A DNA stretch of 64,000 bases from an uncultured Alteromonadaceae bacterium (GTDB lineage: Bacteria > Pseudomonadota > Gammaproteobacteria > Enterobacterales > Alteromonadaceae). Every line of letters begins with the position of its first letter. The first letter of the stretch is position 1. Below the pieces are notes generated by a model, which was given only the letters and a program-made list of their open reading frames with translations, was not told the DNA's origin and did no database searches. Position numbers and translations under genes: made by a program. The stretch covers positions 62,001 to 126,000 of the forward strand of contig CAJXMO010000007.1 of NCBI GenBank assembly GCA_913056495.1, given 5' to 3'. This document shows positions 19,820 through 27,187 of the stretch, piece after piece.

Positions 19820-19871
19820 TTCACCTATACAAAGTCCGCTTATCAGCAATTGCTGATAAGCGGATTTCTAA
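19793..19871 (+). repeat. Direct repeat, copy 1 (GH97 3' end plus terminator)
   Basis: GH97's last codons and terminator. A 21-base block beginning GAAGGTGGCGCT (19793-19813) and the terminator block 19836-19871 both recur after acuI at 21689-21768. The short stretch between the blocks differs between copies. Confidence 0.8.
19835..19867 (+). terminator. GH97 terminator
   Basis: A perfect 30-base palindrome with arms beginning TCCGCTTATCAGCAA, 15 bases after the GH97 stop and followed by TTTC. Confidence 0.7.
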
Positions 19872-20002
19872 TAAAGATTATTACTGGACATTGTCAAGGA
19901 TAAACGCCTTCTTGTTATTAGGTAACTATTTAAACTTAACTCCTACTAAAAGTGAGTTGTCTCAAAATATTTTACGTTCATAAATAGTTTAATTTGATTT
20001 TT

Positions 20003-20019
20003 ATAGACGATCGGTCTAT
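20003..20019. promoter_or_regulatory. TetR-type operator upstream of acuR
   Basis: ATAGAC and GTCTAT are perfect inverted arms around GATCG, 9 bases before the regulator's start codon. An almost identical site precedes acuI, so the regulator very probably controls both genes and itself. Confidence 0.8.
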
Positions 20020-20028
20020 TTTAAACGA

Positions 20029-20661
20029 ATGGAAACTAAAAATCAGCAAAAACGCCCTCGTGGCCGCCCCAAAAAAAATGTCGAAGGCCATAGCCAAACG
20101 CGGCAGCGTCTATTACGCGCTGGCATCGAAGCACTTACTGAAGTTGGCTATTCAAGTGTGGGGCTAGAGACTATCTTAAAGCGTGAAGGTATTCCGAAAG
20201 GCTCGTTTTATTATTATTTTGATAGTAAAGCGTCGTTCGGCCAAGCACTCATAGAAAACTACAATCAGTTTTTTAAACATAAATTGAATCATCACTTGAA
20301 ACTAAATCGTCAAATCCCCCTGTTCGGATTTCACTCGTTTGTTGTAGACGCTATTAACGGTATTGAGAAATATCATTATCAACGTGGTTGCTTGATAGGA
20401 AATTTAGGGCAAGAACTAAACGCGTTGCCGCTAAGTTTTCAAGACCAACTGGTTGATGTATTTAAGCAATGGACTGACTTACTAGCGCATTATCTCGAAA
20501 AAGAGCAAAATTATGGTCATATCCGGCAGTCACTGAATTGTTGCCACCAAGCACAGTTATTTTGGATCGGCTGGGAAGGCGCGGTGCTCCACGCTAAGCT
20601 TCAAAAAAGCTCGCAGCCAATAAAGTCATTTGCAGATTATTTTACAAGCACACTTAACTGA
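20029..20661 (+). CDS. acuR: TetR-family regulator, AcuR-like
   Basis: A 210-residue repressor with the N-terminal basic stretch RPRGRPKK seen in AcuR-like proteins. A TetR helix-turn-helix follows (TRQRLLRAGIEALTEVGY, LETILKREGIPKGSFYYYF, FDSKASFGQALI). The C-terminal ligand domain contains RGCLIGNLGQEL and FWIGWEGAVLHAKL, as in the TetR_C_16/AcuR group. AcuR represses acuI in Rhodobacter and responds to acrylate or acryloyl-CoA; the same role is inferred here from the adjacent acuI and the paired operators. The operator is only 9 bases from the ATG and there is no clear Shine-Dalgarno sequence, so the transcript may be nearly leaderless. Confidence 0.82.
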   Translation: METKNQQKRPRGRPKKNVEGHSQTRQRLLRAGIEALTEVGYSSVGLETILKREGIPKGSFYYYFDSKASFGQALIENYNQFFKHKLNHHLKLNRQIPLFGFHSFVVDAINGIEKYHYQRGCLIGNLGQELNALPLSFQDQLVDVFKQWTDLLAHYLEKEQNYGHIRQSLNCCHQAQLFWIGWEGAVLHAKLQKSSQPIKSFADYFTSTLN

Positions 20662-20680
20662 TAGAGTTTTTTAAGTTTTT

Positions 20681-20697
20681 ATAGACGATCAGTCTAA
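20681..20697. promoter_or_regulatory. TetR-type operator upstream of acuI
   Basis: ATAGAC and GTCTAA around GATCA, differing from the acuR site at only two positions. It sits immediately before the GGAGG ribosome site of acuI. Confidence 0.78.
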
Positions 20698-20709
20698 TTT
20701 GGAGGTTTG

Positions 20710-21690
20710 ATGTTTAATGCAATAGTTGTCAGTAAACCGGATGAACAATCAACAGTATTGAAGTCAGTCGATAAATCAATGCTAAGCGACGGAGATGTTG
20801 TTATCAATATCGCCTATTCGACTTTAAATTACAAAGACGCTCTGGCCGTATGCCATAAACCAGGCGTAGTAAGGGCTTGGCCCATGATTCCCGGCATTGA
20901 TTTAGCTGGCATAGTGGCTGAGTCGTCAAATGATAAATTTAAAGTTGGAGATGCAATTTTATTAAATGGCTATGGTATAGGCGAAGTTCACACTGGTGGA
21001 TTTGCCCAACAAGCTCGGGTAAAAAGTGAATGGTTAGTGCCCTTGCCAAACAACATAAGTCTTAAACAATCCATGGCGATTGGTACGGCAGGTTATACCG
21101 CCATGCTGTGTATTTTAGCATTGGAAAAACAAGGTGTAACTCCAAGTTCTGGTGCTATTTTAGTTACCGGAGCGGCTGGCGGTGTCGGATCAATAGCGAT
21201 ATCGATCCTAAATAAACTGGGTTACAGCGTTATTGCCGTGTCAGGACGAGTTGAACAAACCGACTATCTTAAAACACTCGGAGCGAGAGAAGTACTACCA
21301 CGCAGTGGTTTTGAGGGGCGGAATAAACCGCTTTTAAAAGAGCGCTTTGCGGGTATAGTTGATGTCGCTGGTTCGCATATTTTGGCTAACGCAATTGCAC
21401 AAACTCAATATGGTGGAGTGGTCACGGCTTGTGGATTAGCGGCAGGTATGGATTTACCCGCTAGCATGGCTCCGTTTATTTTGCGTGGCGTTAAGTTAAT
21501 CGGCATCGATAGTGTGATGGCACCAATGCAAGATCGCTTACAGGCTTGGCAAAGACTAACGCAAGACTTAGATTTAACCGTTTTGGATAGCCTAACACAC
21601 ACTATCAGCTTAAGTCAGGTTCCGGTATTTTCTGAACAATTACTAAAAGGTCAGGTACGCGGACGAACCGTTGTTGATGTCAATGTTTGA
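20710..21690 (+). CDS. acuI: Acrylyl-CoA reductase (NADPH), AcuI/YhdH family
   Basis: A 326-residue medium-chain dehydrogenase/reductase. It has the N-terminal catalytic-domain signatures STLNYKDALAV and MIPGIDLAGIV, the Rossmann motif TGAAGGVGSIAI, VSGRVEQTDYLKTLGAREVLPR typical of YhdH/AcuI, and GLAAGMDLPASMAPFILRGVKLIGIDSV. The family reduces acryloyl-CoA to propionyl-CoA, detoxifying acrylate made from DMSP or from propionate metabolism. No zinc ligands are seen, as expected. GGAGG lies 4 bases before the ATG; an in-frame TTG just before it is less likely. It forms a transcription unit with acuR. Its TGA stop falls exactly where a second copy of the GH97 3' end begins. Confidence 0.9.
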   Translation: MFNAIVVSKPDEQSTVLKSVDKSMLSDGDVVINIAYSTLNYKDALAVCHKPGVVRAWPMIPGIDLAGIVAESSNDKFKVGDAILLNGYGIGEVHTGGFAQQARVKSEWLVPLPNNISLKQSMAIGTAGYTAMLCILALEKQGVTPSSGAILVTGAAGGVGSIAISILNKLGYSVIAVSGRVEQTDYLKTLGAREVLPRSGFEGRNKPLLKERFAGIVDVAGSHILANAIAQTQYGGVVTACGLAAGMDLPASMAPFILRGVKLIGIDSVMAPMQDRLQAWQRLTQDLDLTVLDSLTHTISLSQVPVFSEQLLKGQVRGRTVVDVNV

Positions 21691-21768
21691 AGGTGGCGCT
21701 GTCATTTATAGCTAAATCAATAAATTAAACACCCGCTTATCGTCAATTGCTGATAAGCGGATTTCTAA
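21689..21768 (+). repeat. Direct repeat, copy 2 (GH97 3'-end remnant plus terminator)
   Basis: 21689-21709 is identical to GH97 bases 19793-19813. Read in the GH97 frame it gives EGGAVIYS and a stop, against EGGAVIYH in GH97. It is followed by a terminator hairpin (21733-21760) that differs from the GH97 one at two positions. It overlaps the acuI stop codon and serves as the acuI terminator. Confidence 0.8.
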
Positions 21769-21811
21769 CACCAATTAATCTTATAAGCTGAGTATCAGTT
21801 TCGATAAAAAA

Positions 21812-22591
21812 TTATACAAATCTTTGCCTTAATTCTTTGCTATAAGTTCGACTGACTTTGAGGGTTTTCCCGTTTTGTAAAATCACTGAATATTCCGAAT
21901 TACTCAAGGGTTGAAGCTGATTAATTTGGGTTAAATTAACGATAGTGGATTTATGAATTCGCATAAAAAAATCGGGTAATTCATCCGTTAAGCTTTTAAG
22001 CCGGGCGCGCATCACATAGGTTTCTTCGCCTGTATGAACACACATATAATCGCCGGCAGCATCTATCCATTGAATATCCTGATAAGGTACTAGCTGAATC
22101 GCATTTCGCCCGTCCTGAACAACCAATTTTTGTTCATCCGCTTTAGTTTTAAAAACTGATGTTCGCGTTTCTGAGTTGTCTTCTATTTCATGATATGCAG
22201 ACATTAGCCGGCTTTTGTTACTATGTTGCTGGCTTTCTTCTACCCGGGCTATTGATTCGGCCAACCTTTCCAGATTAACGGGCTTAAGTAAATAGTCAAC
22301 GGCTCTGACCTCAAATGCTTTAACTGCATGCTGATGGTAAGCGGTTACAAACACAATAGCAGGCATTTTATCCGACTGTAATTGAGCAATTAAATCAAAA
22401 CCACTTTGGTTTGGCATTTCAATATCCAGAAATATCAAATCCGGATCGGTTCTTTTAATGGCATCAATTGCTTGCTTAACGCTACCCGCACTAGCCACTA
22501 TATCAATATTTTCAAAAGTGCTGAGTCTAATGGTTAAACCTTCAATTGCGCCAGGTTCATCATCTACGATCAGGGTTTTTATTTTATTCAT
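21812..22591 (-). CDS. LytTR-family response regulator
   Basis: A 259-residue regulator. The receiver domain (residues 1-120) has the acidic pocket VDDE, phosphoacceptor D56 in FLDIEMP, and K in LLKPVN. The C-terminal LytTR DNA-binding domain (about 160-259) includes IQWIDAAGDYMCVHT, TLKSLTDELPDFFMRIHKSTIVN and LKVSRTYSKELRQRF. It starts 10 bases after its partner kinase gene, so the two are co-transcribed. It lies downstream of the GH3/GH16/TBDR genes on the same strand, so control of beta-glucan utilisation is plausible. LytTR sites are direct repeats, so it does not obviously explain the palindromic motif in the window. Confidence 0.92.
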   Translation of the reverse strand: MNKIKTLIVDDEPGAIEGLTIRLSTFENIDIVASAGSVKQAIDAIKRTDPDLIFLDIEMPNQSGFDLIAQLQSDKMPAIVFVTAYHQHAVKAFEVRAVDYLLKPVNLERLAESIARVEESQQHSNKSRLMSAYHEIEDNSETRTSVFKTKADEQKLVVQDGRNAIQLVPYQDIQWIDAAGDYMCVHTGEETYVMRARLKSLTDELPDFFMRIHKSTIVNLTQINQLQPLSNSEYSVILQNGKTLKVSRTYSKELRQRFV

Positions 22592-22601
22592 TTCAAACCT
22601 G

Positions 22602-23669
22602 CTAACTTTGCGATTCCTCGGTCTGACTAGGAATAATGATAGTGATTAATGCACCACCCTGTGCTGAATTCTCAAGTTTAAATTGATAATCTTGTGGGTA
22701 AATTAAGTTTAGTCTGTTTTCACAATTTTTTAATCCAATGCCAAAATCAGACTGTTCCGGGTTGTGCTCAAAACCGGTACCTGTATCTGCCACTGTGATA
22801 ATCAGTTTATCATTCGCTAGTTTAAAGCTAACCTGAATATCATAAGTATCCTGCTCAAGCCCCATACCATGTTTAATAGAGTTCTCGACTAAAGGCTGCA
22901 AAATTAGCGATGGCACCAGACAATATTCTGTTTCATGCTCTGTAACTATGTCCACATTCAGTTTTTCTTTGAACCGGCATTTTTCAAGGTCACAGTAAGT
23001 TGACAGTATCCTTACTTCTTCTTTTACCGTTACTTTAGCCAAGGGATCAGTATATAAACTATGACGCAATAAATTACAAAGCTTCTCCAACATAGAAACA
23101 GCATGCAAATTATCTTTTTGTAAAATCAGGGTACAAATGGCATTAATGCTGTTAAACATAAAATGAGGATTCAGCTGATACCTGAGCATTTTTAACTGGG
23201 ATTCATTCGCCAGATTAATCGCCTCTGCCGCTTTACGTTGTTCTTCAACCCCCTTTAAATAGGCTTTAATGGCATAATAAAAGCCAGACCAGGTTGAAAG
23301 CATGGTTAAAGACGCTAAATTCCAGGTGCCAAAATCAAACCAAGTCATACTCTGGCTTGGGTTATCGTATAACCAAAGCAATGTAAACCATTTAAATTTA
23401 GTCCAGATTAAACAAGCGATGATAATACAACCAATGTGAGCGGCAATATTGATTCGGGTGGGGGTGTGTTGTAAAAAATGAAATAGCTCTCTGAGTAATA
23501 CAGTTAAAACAAAACCAAACAGGGTATCCATCAGCAAATGCGGAAGATGAATTTGCCAGGGTTCATCACCCGGCAGTTTAATCATTAACTCAGTTAAAAT
23601 GGCATAAACCAACCAGCCTGAATATTGGCATAGCCAAAAAAGCTGGGTTCGGGAATTAAATTTAAACAC
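22602..23669 (-). CDS. LytS-type sensor histidine kinase
   Basis: A 355-residue membrane kinase. Four hydrophobic segments lie in residues 10-135, and a short linker precedes the His_kinase domain with phosphoacceptor H169 in RYQLNPHFMFNSI. The ATPase domain has LQPLVENSIKHG (N box) and DTGTGFE with GIGLKNCENRL (G boxes). This is the usual partner of LytTR regulators. There is no large periplasmic sensor domain, so it may sense through its membrane segments or an accessory protein. It follows GH3 after a 58-base gap with a strong inverted repeat, so it may be partly read through from the beta-glucan genes. Confidence 0.92.
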   Translation of the reverse strand: MFKFNSRTQLFWLCQYSGWLVYAILTELMIKLPGDEPWQIHLPHLLMDTLFGFVLTVLLRELFHFLQHTPTRINIAAHIGCIIIACLIWTKFKWFTLLWLYDNPSQSMTWFDFGTWNLASLTMLSTWSGFYYAIKAYLKGVEEQRKAAEAINLANESQLKMLRYQLNPHFMFNSINAICTLILQKDNLHAVSMLEKLCNLLRHSLYTDPLAKVTVKEEVRILSTYCDLEKCRFKEKLNVDIVTEHETEYCLVPSLILQPLVENSIKHGMGLEQDTYDIQVSFKLANDKLIITVADTGTGFEHNPEQSDFGIGLKNCENRLNLIYPQDYQFKLENSAQGGALITIIIPSQTEESQS

Positions 23670-23687
23670 TCAGTTGACCTTTCGAAT

Positions 23688-23718
23688 AAACCGAGCGAAT
23701 AAGTTATTCGCCCGGTTT
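23688..23718 (-). terminator. Hairpin between GH3 and the sensor kinase
   Basis: Fifteen-base arms (starting AAACCGAGCG at 23688; partner 23704-23718) pair with one mismatch and almost no loop. It lies just after the GH3 stop on the minus strand and probably reduces read-through into the kinase gene. Confidence 0.55.
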
Positions 23719-23727
23719 AATATTAAG

Positions 23728-26259
23728 TTATTGACAGCTTGCTACAAGTGTAGAATTAGCCTGCTTTTTACCCAGTCTGACATTGGCTATTGCTAACGCC
23801 ATACTGCCTTGGGTCTGAATGCTTAATACATGAGCCAAGTGTTTTAAAGCGCTAGCCTGGCTAACACAAGATATATCAAACGTCAGTGTTTGCCATTTTC
23901 CTAACGGCAGTCGTTTAAGCCTGGATTGAATCTCATACAGCATCAGACAATCCGTTGCATTACAGAACAAATTCAGATTAACCGGGTTAGTCGGATACTC
24001 ATCCATACGGATATCAAAACTTAATACACTAGATTCGGTTACCTGCTCACTTAAATCACCTGATGTTTGATAACTCAATGCCATTTTTGCAGGCGTTTTT
24101 CCTTGCCAGACAAACCGGCGAGCATCTTCCTGATAAGCTAAGTTAACAGACTGCATGCGAATACTATGTTTATCTTCACTGGTACCAGACGGCGCATTAA
24201 TTTTCAGTATTGGCATTGTATCACGGTCAGACTGGTTCGCTAGCGACCAGACTAACCCTTCAGCCAGATTACGCTCAAATAAAGGTAAATGATCCGACGT
24301 TTGTTGCTTCGAAACAATTCGGTTTTGCTCCGACAATTGTGCCAGGTTAACCTGCTGCTGATAAGTGAGTCCAAAACCATAAGCAAACAAGGGATCATAA
24401 TTATCATCTTGATAATTTAATTCAAACTGATCGTCGTATTTAGGCCATGAAAAACTGAGTTTACCGCTAAAATCGTAATCTATCTCGCCATTTTTTTTGC
24501 TTAAAATAACGTCAGCGATACCTTGACCTTCTGAGCCGGGTAACCAGGCTGCAACAAATGCATCAGATTGATTGATTTCTTTGTTCATCCACAGTGGGCG
24601 ACCACCTAAATAAACCGTTACAACCGGTATATTTTGCTGTTTTAACTGCTTAAGTAAACGCAAATCCTGCTTATTGCCAGCCTGATACTCAATTGACTGA
24701 ATATCACCAAACCATTCTGCATAAGGTTCTTCACCAATGACCACAATTGCCGCATCCGGCTTAGTTTTGAATTGGCCATTTATAGCCAGTTCAACCGCAC
24801 CGCCAGCGACTTCTACCTTTTGTTTGATACCGGCATAAATTGAGGTCGCATTAGGGAAATCGGCATTGGTATTATCTGTTCCCTGCCATGAGACGCTCCA
24901 GCCACCAGCTTGTTTCGCAATATTATCGGCCCCATTACCTGCAACCAATATATTTTGGTTTGGCGCTAAAGGTAAAATTTGCTGGTTGTTTTTAAGCAAT
25001 ACTAAAGATTTTCTAACCGATTCACGTGCCAAATCTTTATGCGCCTGCGAATTAAAACTTTGTTTTATTTCATTATTCAGGCGTGAAGAAGGCTTACCTT
25101 TTTTTAATAAACCCCAACGAACCTTAGCTCGCAAAAATCGGGTTACGGCATCATTGATACGCGAAATTGGAATAATACCATCTCTTACTTGTTTGATTGT
25201 ATTATGGTAAAAAGCTTCAAAATGTTCAGGTACCATAATGACATCAACCCCGGCATTAATCGCACCAGCGCATTGTTCTAAATCACACCCATCAACAAAT
25301 TTATGTGCATTCCAGTCACTGACGACAAAACCATCAAATCCCATTTGGCCTTTTAAAACGTCGGTTAACAGATACTTATCACCGTGCAGTCTGTTACCAC
25401 GCCAACTATTAAAAGAAGCCATTACCGATTGCACACCCGCTTCTATTGCCGAAAAATAACCGGCAGCATGAATGTCTCTTAATTCAGCTTCAGAGACAAG
25501 TGTATCTCCCCGGTCAATTCCGTTTTCAGTTCCGCCATCGCCTACAAAGTGCTTAGCAGTCGCAATTCTGTGGTAACCGAACAAAAAATCATCTTTGATG
25601 TCACCTTGAATACCAGCTACCATTTCACCGGCATAGGCAGTAACAATTGCAGGGTCTTCAGAATAACTTTCATAAGTTCTGCCCCATCTGTCATCTCTGA
25701 CAACCGCAACTGTTGGTGCAAAGCTCCATTCAATACCCGTTGCAGCCACTTCTTTTGCGGTCGCCTGACCAATTTTTTTAATAAGCTGCGGATCATGAGC
25801 CGCCCCCAAACCTATATTGTGGGGAAATAAAGTGGCACCATACACATTGCTGTGCCCATGCATCGCATCAGTACCCCATATTGTCGGAATTGCACTGCCA
25901 TCAATGCTTGCATCAATGGACGCATGATACATTTCATCGGCAAATTTTAACCATGTTTCAGGGGTTGCTTGTTTGTCACCATAAGGGGCAGTGTTTCCAC
26001 CGTTTAAATAAGAGCCAAAGCCATATTTTCGCATTTGCTCAATACTTAAATAACCGATTTCCGGCTGTATCATCTGCGCAACTTTTTGTTCAAGCGTCAT
26101 GTTAGCGATTAGCTTTTTCACTTTTCGCTCTACTTTAGGATCACGTTTTAACTCTGTATTGGCATTTGGCCAAATCACTTTTTCTTCTGCGGCATTAACC
26201 TGCATGGTTGTTAAAAGCATAGCCAGTATTCCGGCGCTGTATTGATAAAATTTTTTCAT
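23728..26259 (-). CDS. GH3 exo-beta-glucosidase with ExoP_C-type C-terminal domain
   Basis: An 843-residue exported enzyme (signal peptide 1-23) of the GH3 ExoP-like group, hydrolysing terminal beta-glucosyl units from beta-1,3/1,4-glucans. The N-terminal barrel has MIQPEIGYLS, GTDAMHGHSNVYGATLFPHNIGL and the nucleophile D315 in FVVSDWNAH. The second domain includes PVVTVYLGGRPLW and AAWLPGSEGQGIADV. Residues about 690-835 form a galactose-binding-like ExoP_C domain (LSFDIRMDEYP, a Cys pair, LPLGKWQTLTFDISC). It lies 58 bases after GH16 and downstream of the TBDR on the same strand, forming a compact beta-glucan set. Confidence 0.93.
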   Translation of the reverse strand: MKKFYQYSAGILAMLLTTMQVNAAEEKVIWPNANTELKRDPKVERKVKKLIANMTLEQKVAQMIQPEIGYLSIEQMRKYGFGSYLNGGNTAPYGDKQATPETWLKFADEMYHASIDASIDGSAIPTIWGTDAMHGHSNVYGATLFPHNIGLGAAHDPQLIKKIGQATAKEVAATGIEWSFAPTVAVVRDDRWGRTYESYSEDPAIVTAYAGEMVAGIQGDIKDDFLFGYHRIATAKHFVGDGGTENGIDRGDTLVSEAELRDIHAAGYFSAIEAGVQSVMASFNSWRGNRLHGDKYLLTDVLKGQMGFDGFVVSDWNAHKFVDGCDLEQCAGAINAGVDVIMVPEHFEAFYHNTIKQVRDGIIPISRINDAVTRFLRAKVRWGLLKKGKPSSRLNNEIKQSFNSQAHKDLARESVRKSLVLLKNNQQILPLAPNQNILVAGNGADNIAKQAGGWSVSWQGTDNTNADFPNATSIYAGIKQKVEVAGGAVELAINGQFKTKPDAAIVVIGEEPYAEWFGDIQSIEYQAGNKQDLRLLKQLKQQNIPVVTVYLGGRPLWMNKEINQSDAFVAAWLPGSEGQGIADVILSKKNGEIDYDFSGKLSFSWPKYDDQFELNYQDDNYDPLFAYGFGLTYQQQVNLAQLSEQNRIVSKQQTSDHLPLFERNLAEGLVWSLANQSDRDTMPILKINAPSGTSEDKHSIRMQSVNLAYQEDARRFVWQGKTPAKMALSYQTSGDLSEQVTESSVLSFDIRMDEYPTNPVNLNLFCNATDCLMLYEIQSRLKRLPLGKWQTLTFDISCVSQASALKHLAHVLSIQTQGSMALAIANVRLGKKQANSTLVASCQ

Positions 26260-26288
26260 GTTTACTACTTTATGATATTGAAACAGAA

Positions 26289-26310
26289 GCCGGTATAAAC
26301 GTTCACCGGC
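26289..26310 (-). terminator. Weak hairpin between GH16 and GH3
   Basis: GCCGGT and ACCGGC around ATAAACGTTC. There is no strong U-tract; it may modulate or stabilise the transcript rather than terminate it. Confidence 0.3.
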
Positions 26311-26317
26311 CTATATT

Positions 26318-27103
26318 TTAATGAGGAAGGTATTCAATATAATCGTAATAGGCCCAAGCGGCTTGCCCACCGTATTGGCCCGGAAAATATAGCGCGTTTT
26401 GAGTATTGTCGCCGTGCCAGTGATTAATCATAATCTTAGTCGGATCGACCGGCCACGCATACGCTGGAATTTCATCATTCGCCAGATGGCCGTCGCCGCT
26501 ATCCTTATATACTGTGCGAATAATTTGTTTAGTGCCATTGCCGTCCCAGACATACCACTGGATTTGTTCAGCGCCCCAGTCAAAACCAATCGAGACTAAA
26601 TTTTGCTGAATATTTAAGCCATACTGAGTTAAATCAATATCTAACTCCCAGCTCTCATAGGTACCGTTTTCTGGTTGATAAATCACATTGGTATGAACGA
26701 CATTGCCAAGCGAAGGTAAAAATTCAATATCGATTTCCTGCCAGGCTCTGCCAGGCTCATCAAACCAAGAGGTATAAGTAAAAATTGAGGAGACAGTTCC
26801 CGGCGTATTACCGGTTTTTAATGAGCCTTGTACTTGGCCATAACCATAATAATTTTTACTTTGTAACTCACTACATTGTCCATTGGATACAGACAAGGTA
26901 ATGCCATGTGAGCTTGGGTTTATCATATCTGGATTAAAGGTACAGCCAAAAGGCGAACCGTTGTCACCGCTGCGTGCATTCCAAATAGAACTGTCGTGCC
27001 CCCAGCTAAAATCGTCTTTGAAATAATTAGCGGTAACTGTGCTGCTGCAAGCCAGTGTTGCTAAAGGCAGCAGTAACGTAACGGCTTTAATGCAATGTTT
27101 CAT
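26318..27103 (-). CDS. GH16 endo-beta-glucanase, lichenase type
   Basis: A 261-residue exported GH16 enzyme with catalytic motif EIDIE (E123, D125, E127 in WQEIDIEFLP). The motif lacks the extra methionine of laminarinases (EIDxxE), as in licheninases, so mixed-linkage beta-1,3-1,4-glucan is the predicted substrate. Also visible are GYGQVQGSLKTGNTPGTVSSIF, FDWGAEQIQWYVWDG, and a C-terminal INHWHGD and AWAYYDYIEY. The N terminus contains LATLACSS, which is not a standard lipobox, so cleavage near VTANY by signal peptidase I is more likely. It sits between TBDR and GH3 genes with short gaps, consistent with an operon. Confidence 0.9.
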   Translation of the reverse strand: MKHCIKAVTLLLPLATLACSSTVTANYFKDDFSWGHDSSIWNARSGDNGSPFGCTFNPDMINPSSHGITLSVSNGQCSELQSKNYYGYGQVQGSLKTGNTPGTVSSIFTYTSWFDEPGRAWQEIDIEFLPSLGNVVHTNVIYQPENGTYESWELDIDLTQYGLNIQQNLVSIGFDWGAEQIQWYVWDGNGTKQIIRTVYKDSGDGHLANDEIPAYAWPVDPTKIMINHWHGDNTQNALYFPGQYGGQAAWAYYDYIEYLPH

Positions 27104-27155
27104 AAATCACCTGTTTAAAAATATTGAAGCGAGTTTGATTTAACAACCCCTGAAT

Positions 27156-27177
27156 ACAGCGGCCTTTAAGCCACTGT
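27156..27177 (-). terminator. Weak hairpin between TBDR and GH16
   Basis: ACAGCGGC and GCCACTGT, one mismatch, around CTTTAA. It probably reduces rather than blocks transcription into GH16. Confidence 0.3.
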
Positions 27178-27187
27178 AAACTCATAA

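Noticed and set aside
21812-23669. LytS/LytTR pair as the regulator of the recurring inverted repeat
   Set aside because: LytTR domains bind two spaced direct repeats rather than a palindrome, and no copy of the motif lies upstream of this operon.
26318-27103. GH16 as a laminarinase
   Set aside because: The active-site motif is EIDIE without the extra methionine typical of laminarinases, so lichenase-type activity is the better call.
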